Source: Chitinophaga sp. Cy-1792 (GTDB taxonomy: Bacteria; Bacteroidota; Bacteroidia; Chitinophagales; Chitinophagaceae). From it: a DNA stretch of 64,000 bases. Below the pieces are notes generated by a model. The model worked only from the letters and a program-made list of their open reading frames with translations. It was not told the origin of the DNA and did not search any database. The translations under genes were made by a program, and so were the position numbers. Shown in pieces: positions 60,592 to 64,000 of the stretch. Where the stretch lies: contig NZ_VWWO01000002.1 of assembly GCF_011752935.1 (NCBI RefSeq), forward strand, positions 2,418,001-2,482,000. The letters are read 5' to 3'. The first letter of the stretch is position 1. Each line of letters opens with the position of its first letter.

Positions 60592-61170
60592 TTACTTGAT
60601 AATTTGACCTTTGAAATATCTGGAGAGAAAGAATGCCAGGTCTTCTTTATAACCGATTCCTGACGCTTCAAATTTCCATTGTCCGCCACGGTTATACAAT
60701 CTGCCAAATTCAACACCAGTTTCAATAGAGAAATCCTCTCCCAGTTCATATTTTGCAATTTCCTGGCCGGTGGCTTCATCAACAATACGAATATACGAAT
60801 CCCGTACCTGTCCGAAATTTTGTCTTCTGCCCACCGCATCATGAATGGTAACCACAAAAAGGATCTCTTTAATGGCACTATCCACTTTTGTAAGATCCAC
60901 TACGATGGTTTCATCGTCGCCCTGTTCGCTATTACCACCAGTAGGATCATCACCACTGTGCTGTACCGAATTATCGGGGGAGTTGGTATTACCATAGAAA
61001 ATAAAATATTCTTCCTGCGGGATCAACCGGTTCTCATTGATCATAAATGCAGAAGCATCCAGATCGAATGCGGCACTGGTAGTACTTTCATTCGGACGCC
61101 ATCCTAAGCCGAGGCTGATCTTTGATAAGCCGATATCAATTCGTTGTCCCTTTTGTAAGTTAATTGCCAT
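60592..61170 (-). CDS. terD: TerD family stress protein
   Basis: 192 residues. MAINLQKGQRIDIGLSKISL then LGWRPNESTTSAAFDLDASA, the loop GDDPTGGNSEQGDDETIVVD with its Asp-rich motif, GRRQNFGQVRDSYIRIVDEA, and ELGEDFSIETGVEFGRLY: a standard TerD, a paralog of the plus-strand terD. First gene of the minus-strand ter operon. A 79-bp element just upstream (61187-61265) is repeated ahead of another gene and probably holds the promoter. Confidence 0.95.
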   Translation of the reverse strand: MAINLQKGQRIDIGLSKISLGLGWRPNESTTSAAFDLDASAFMINENRLIPQEEYFIFYGNTNSPDNSVQHSGDDPTGGNSEQGDDETIVVDLTKVDSAIKEILFVVTIHDAVGRRQNFGQVRDSYIRIVDEATGQEIAKYELGEDFSIETGVEFGRLYNRGGQWKFEASGIGYKEDLAFFLSRYFKGQIIK

Positions 61171-61186
61171 TATCTGAAATTTTATT

Positions 61187-61265
61187 CTACTTCAAGATAG
61201 TTGATAGTATTTAATAATACAAATATTATTGATAACATACGGTGATGGGCATACGTTTTAGCTTC
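61187..61265 (-). repeat. Copy A of a shared upstream element (ter operon)
   Basis: 79 bp, about 90 percent identical to 61937-62014 by eye, with one base missing in copy B. It ends 16 bp before the terD start. It contains the short palindromic string GTATTTAATAATAC and, on the minus strand, a TAATATTTG stretch near the Bacteroidota -7 consensus. Confidence 0.85.
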
Positions 61266-61416
61266 CCGTTATTCCTGATCGGCACCGTGCTTATGCTCGG
61301 ATATGCCGGACTAGAAAAGAATAGGATTTTTGACTCTGTTCAAAAGAAAAATAGTTTGTAAATAAATGATTTACAAACTATTAAAATACCAATCGGCGAT
61401 ATATGGAAGCTATTAG

Positions 61417-61836
61417 TTACCAGGACTGCTCTTCTATATTATCTTCCTCATGTATTGCAATACCAGGTTTTCCCCGTTTCCACTTAATACAAAAAGCAAG
61501 TACGAAGGCCACTACTGAAACGCCCGCATTCAGCAATGTCGTTGATGGAAAAGCAAAGGCCATAAGTATCACGGCTTCCAAAGATAAAATCATGAATCTT
61601 ATCCATAGCGCGAACAGGAAGTCTACTTTAAAAGAATAATATAAAGGATAAGAAAAAAGCAACAGATTCAGCAACAGATATGGCACTACATAAATCACAG
61701 TCAGGAAAAATGAGTCCGAACTGGCCGCAGGTAGATTGGAGAGAAATTCACTAACAAAAAAGTTATAGGCCAAAGCAAATAAAATGTTTTTGCCGAGGAT
61801 GAATAAGATGATATTTCCGAAATTGGGTTTCACCAT
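61417..61836 (-). CDS. Small four-helix membrane protein
   Basis: 139 residues with four hydrophobic segments, around residues 8-28 (ILFILGKNILFALAYNFF), 42-68, 70-95 and 97-117, and a charged tail GKPGIAIHEEDNIEEQSW predicted cytoplasmic. I do not recognise the family. The upstream region holds the second copy of the element found before the ter operon, so this gene is likely expressed together with the Ter system and may be an envelope partner. Confidence 0.7.
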   Translation of the reverse strand: MVKPNFGNIILFILGKNILFALAYNFFVSEFLSNLPAASSDSFFLTVIYVVPYLLLNLLLFSYPLYYSFKVDFLFALWIRFMILSLEAVILMAFAFPSTTLLNAGVSVVAFVLAFCIKWKRGKPGIAIHEEDNIEEQSW

Positions 61837-62236
61837 AGGTTGTTAGTTTCATTTATAGCATTTAGCATTTCATTTCCACTTTCTCAAAAAAAGAGAAGTA
61901 TCACTATCCAATATATCACGATAATTTATGAAAATACTACTTCAAGAGCGTTGATAGTATTTAATAATACAAATATATTGATAACATACGGTGATGTGTA
62001 TACGTTTCTGCTTCATTAACACAGTAATCCCATCTCAGAAGGCAGATTTCGGCCTTCTTGACAAGTTCAAACAAATAACTTGTGAATGGTGCTAAGGTTC
62101 GTGCCGGACAAGGGCGGCTATATCACAAGCATGATTTAGCCGCTCTTTATTTGTATACCTGATGGATAAAATTTTTAAATATCAAATTTCAGGTGCTTGA
62201 ATTTACCTTTAATACATCCACTTATTAATTGACTTA
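61837..62236. other. Intergenic region with repeated element and two small hairpins
   Basis: 400 bp. Contains copy B of the shared element (61937-62014), a small hairpin AGAAGGC/GCCTTCT (62037-62043 with 62052-62058) and another, GCGGCTA/TAGCCGC (62114-62120 with 62137-62143). No gene is supported. One short plus-strand frame ending LYHKHDLAALYLYT could be the tail of a lost gene. Confidence 0.5.
61937..62014 (-). repeat. Copy B of the shared upstream element (membrane protein gene)
   Basis: 78 bp matching 61187-61265. On the minus strand it contains TATATTTG, an exact TAnnTTTG -7 box, about 140 bp before the start of the 139-residue membrane protein at 61836. Orientation relative to the downstream gene is the same as for copy A. 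Confidence 0.85.
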
Positions 62237-63103
62237 TTATGTTCTTGGAATGGGACTGAACTTGTAAAAGAAAGCTTTAGCACTCTGACCACTAAAAAAG
62301 TTATTTATAGATGTAGGGCCATTTGCAGATGCAACAGCTAAGGAATAAGCCGGATCACCGGAACCATTACTACCAGGGGCCGAAGCTCTGCCATCAATTA
62401 AAGTAATTTTTGCCATATCTTCTATTTTACCAGTCTTAAGATTCAGTTCCTGTCTAACGTAGAAGCAAACAATACAAACTGCTTCATCTTTCATTTCTTC
62501 TACCAGGTAATCTAATTTGACTTTTTTGAAATATGGACTGGCTACCACCATTGTAGCAGTAAACAATGCATTTTCAGCAGGTAATTTTGGAACCTTAGGA
62601 TCCAGGGCAATATAAGTATTGTAAAGTTTGCTGACAAACGCTGCCCCATCCCCAACATATGGCGTAGTACCAAAGGCATTCATATAAGCAGCTTCACTAA
62701 TTGTTGGAGGAACTGGCTGAGGGGCTGGCCCTTTAAATATTTTATCCAATGCGTTGGCAAGGTCATTTACCAATGAATCTGATCTTAACTTAACAGGGTC
62801 CTGAGGGTTGGGAATATTACAATTTGAAAATACCTTATAGGCGCCATTAACAGGTGTTACATTGGAAAAATCAATGAAATTTACCCTTACCTGGTAAGGC
62901 GTACCATTAATCGTCAAAATATTGGGACTCCCCAGGCTGGAGCCGCCGGGTATAAAAAAAACTTCAGTACAGTTACTTTGAGTGGTGACAGCCGCAACGC
63001 TGGAAGTCCCCTTTTTAAGGGTTTCTAATTGGGCTTCCGGATTGTTTTTGGAACATGCGACAAGCAAAACTGCCGTTAGCAGTAAAAGGGCATAACTTTT
63101 CAT
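62237..63103 (-). CDS. Lipoprotein of unknown function
   Basis: 288 residues from ATG at 63101-63103, giving a lipoprotein signal MKSYALLLLTAVLLVAC (Cys17). Mature part: a Ser/Thr/Gln-rich linker, then a possible Pro-rich region (FKGPAPQPVPPTISEA), with pairs of cysteines (SNCTEVFF, SNCNIP, VCIVCFYVRQ). The VCIVCF pair and other Cys may form disulfides. No enzyme motif recognised. Monocistronic; the region upstream has no second gene for about 400 bp. Confidence 0.7.
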   Translation of the reverse strand: MKSYALLLLTAVLLVACSKNNPEAQLETLKKGTSSVAAVTTQSNCTEVFFIPGGSSLGSPNILTINGTPYQVRVNFIDFSNVTPVNGAYKVFSNCNIPNPQDPVKLRSDSLVNDLANALDKIFKGPAPQPVPPTISEAAYMNAFGTTPYVGDGAAFVSKLYNTYIALDPKVPKLPAENALFTATMVVASPYFKKVKLDYLVEEMKDEAVCIVCFYVRQELNLKTGKIEDMAKITLIDGRASAPGSNGSGDPAYSLAVASANGPTSINNFFSGQSAKAFFYKFSPIPRT

Positions 63104-63511
63104 GATATTGATTTGGATTTGGTGGATAAAAGATATCATGATACGAACGATGGTATCGACGGACTAAAATAATTCTTCGGAAATTTCCTGCTACAGTCTA
63201 TGCGTCATTGGGTCGGGTTGTAAATGCAATCGTGGTATCAATGCAGTTAACTGAACTTTTAATTTTAATTGTACACTGTCTCCCCCCCATCTATCATCGT
63301 ATTTCCGCTTTGGGGGAAATGATTCCAGGGGTAACTTTTTTTAATAAAATAATCTATTATCTATCAGGCTACATACGGGATAACTAGATAAAATCGCTGT
63401 GATCTTCGTTTGCAGGGCAAAGCATTGTTATATAAATATATGTATTTGTTTTAATTAAACGCTGATTTCTACCTAAGAATTTGTTCTAAAAATATTAATC
63501 CACTCCTTTAT
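63104..63511. other. AT-rich intergenic region
   Basis: About 400 bp without a supported gene. It contains a run of seven C (63283-63289) opposite a GGGGG string 27 bases later, which could fold, and long A/T stretches. Likely promoters for the divergent genes. Confidence 0.4.
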
Positions 63512-63748
63512 TTGCTTTTTTTTACGAACAATATTTTATGCGTGTTCTTTGAAGATAGGAACGAATGTGATAGCATAAAGTGGATGGACGATTGTCTTAT
63601 AAATGACTTTGGGTTATCAGAAGAACAATTGGCTCCTGGAGGAGTTCCTATATGGGACAAAAAAAATGAATATTATAAAACAAAAAAACGCTTTATACGT
63701 TCTAAATTAAACTGGAAAAACTGCAAGCCTGGCTATCCTACAGAATAA
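63512..63748 (+). CDS. Short unrecognised frame, possible gene remnant
   Basis: 78 residues if read from TTG at 63512; there is no ATG before residue 25 (63584), though a GTG lies at 63542. Features: two acidic stretches (FEDRNECD, MDDCL), a PGGVPIWDKKNEYYKTKKRF segment and a Lys-rich C-terminus. The sequence looks like real coding sequence by composition, but the missing clean start and the AT-rich surroundings suggest a C-terminal fragment, for example of a toxin or effector. No family recognised. Confidence 0.35.
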   Translation: MLFFTNNILCVFFEDRNECDSIKWMDDCLINDFGLSEEQLAPGGVPIWDKKNEYYKTKKRFIRSKLNWKNCKPGYPTE

Positions 63749-63776
63749 TCTTCACTAACCCCAATACATACCATTT

Positions 63777-64000
63777 ATGATACTTTTTAAAGAAATTGAG
63801 CCTAAGGGCGACCATAAAAAGCTTTCAAATGTGAATAATCTTACCTGGTTGACCTGGAGTGACAATTTTAGAAATGATTATAAGCATTTTGATACACAGT
63901 TGAAAAAGATAAAAGAAGTAGATTTTATTTACCTGAAAAAGTATAAAGCATATAATTACAGTTTCTCTGTACCGCTCTCCAGATTAGACAAGTCCTTTTT
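63777..64000 (+). CDS. Unrecognised protein, cut by window end
   Basis: ATG at 63777 and open to the window edge (74 codons). Starts MILFKEIEPKGDHKKLSNVN; lysine- and aromatic-rich with NLTWLTWSDNFRNDYKHFD. No signal peptide. AT-rich like the small frame before it (28 nt away), so the two may be co-transcribed and of foreign origin. Family not recognised; could be an immunity-type partner. Confidence 0.5.
   Translation, partial: MILFKEIEPKGDHKKLSNVNNLTWLTWSDNFRNDYKHFDTQLKKIKEVDFIYLKKYKAYNYSFSVPLSRLDKSF

Noticed and set aside
1..64000. CRISPR arrays, tRNA or rRNA genes, insertion sequences
   Set aside because: No regularly spaced repeats, cloverleaf-like sequences, rRNA stretches or transposase frames were seen on reading; a covariance-model scan would settle the tRNA question.

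Overview
The window reads as chromosomal DNA of a Bacteroidota member, most likely family Chitinophagaceae and close to Chitinophaga. Reasons: a SusC/SusD pair, TonB-dependent receptors, many lipoproteins with short lipoboxes, A-rich translation starts without clear Shine-Dalgarno sites, a TAnnTTTG-type -7 box in a few places, and a Bacteroidota-type lanthipeptide precursor. The genus is an inference. I saw no rRNA, tRNA, CRISPR array or transposase.

Layout. 1-1408: three tandem, related small membrane proteins. 1567-2586: an O-methyltransferase, followed by a cluster of stem-loops. 2772-10756: a tripartite RND efflux operon (outer membrane factor, pump, lipoprotein adaptor) with its own two-component system; the same decamer, in the layout of an OmpR-type operator, lies upstream of both operons. 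10952-24117: mostly solitary genes, including two paralogous secreted proteins flanking an alpha/beta hydrolase, a small secreted protein with a legumin-like tail, a 17-residue repeat protein, an MFS and a POT transporter, a divergent AraC regulator/FAD monooxygenase pair, an Asn/Gly-rich secreted protein and a thioredoxin-fold protein without the CxxC. 24242-25942: an SDR-like protein lacking the usual catalytic residues, co-transcribed with an ECF-like sigma factor that has a Cys-bearing tail. 29882-34348: a SusC/SusD pair. 34583-36765: an ABC-F ATPase with a TetR regulator.

The most interesting region is 36811-43636, visibly AT-rich against its surroundings. It holds two ribosomal-peptide precursor genes (RiPPs): a 56-residue lanthipeptide-type precursor on the minus strand, and a 56-residue double-glycine-leader peptide on the plus strand. 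The second is followed by a terminator-like attenuator and then by an operon for an HEXXH-type peptide-modifying protein (with HQCGH in place of HExxH), a TPR lipoprotein, a C39-peptidase ABC exporter and a HlyD-type adaptor. This looks like a complete small RiPP maturation and export system with an unusual enzyme, plus an orphan lanthipeptide precursor with no dehydratase or cyclase in view.

43805-46848 pairs a TonB receptor with a NadR-like bifunctional enzyme, which suggests uptake of an NAD precursor. 48670-61170 is a large tellurite-resistance-type (Ter) stress system made of two convergent operons: HAD, PRTase, TerD, TerD, TelA and an unknown on the plus strand; TerD, TerD, three TerY-type vWA proteins, a PP2C phosphatase, a protein kinase and TerC on the minus strand. 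A roughly 79-bp element upstream of the minus-strand ter operon is repeated upstream of a nearby four-helix membrane protein gene, suggesting shared control. The right end (62237-64000) has a lipoprotein gene and two small unrecognised reading frames, the last cut by the window edge.
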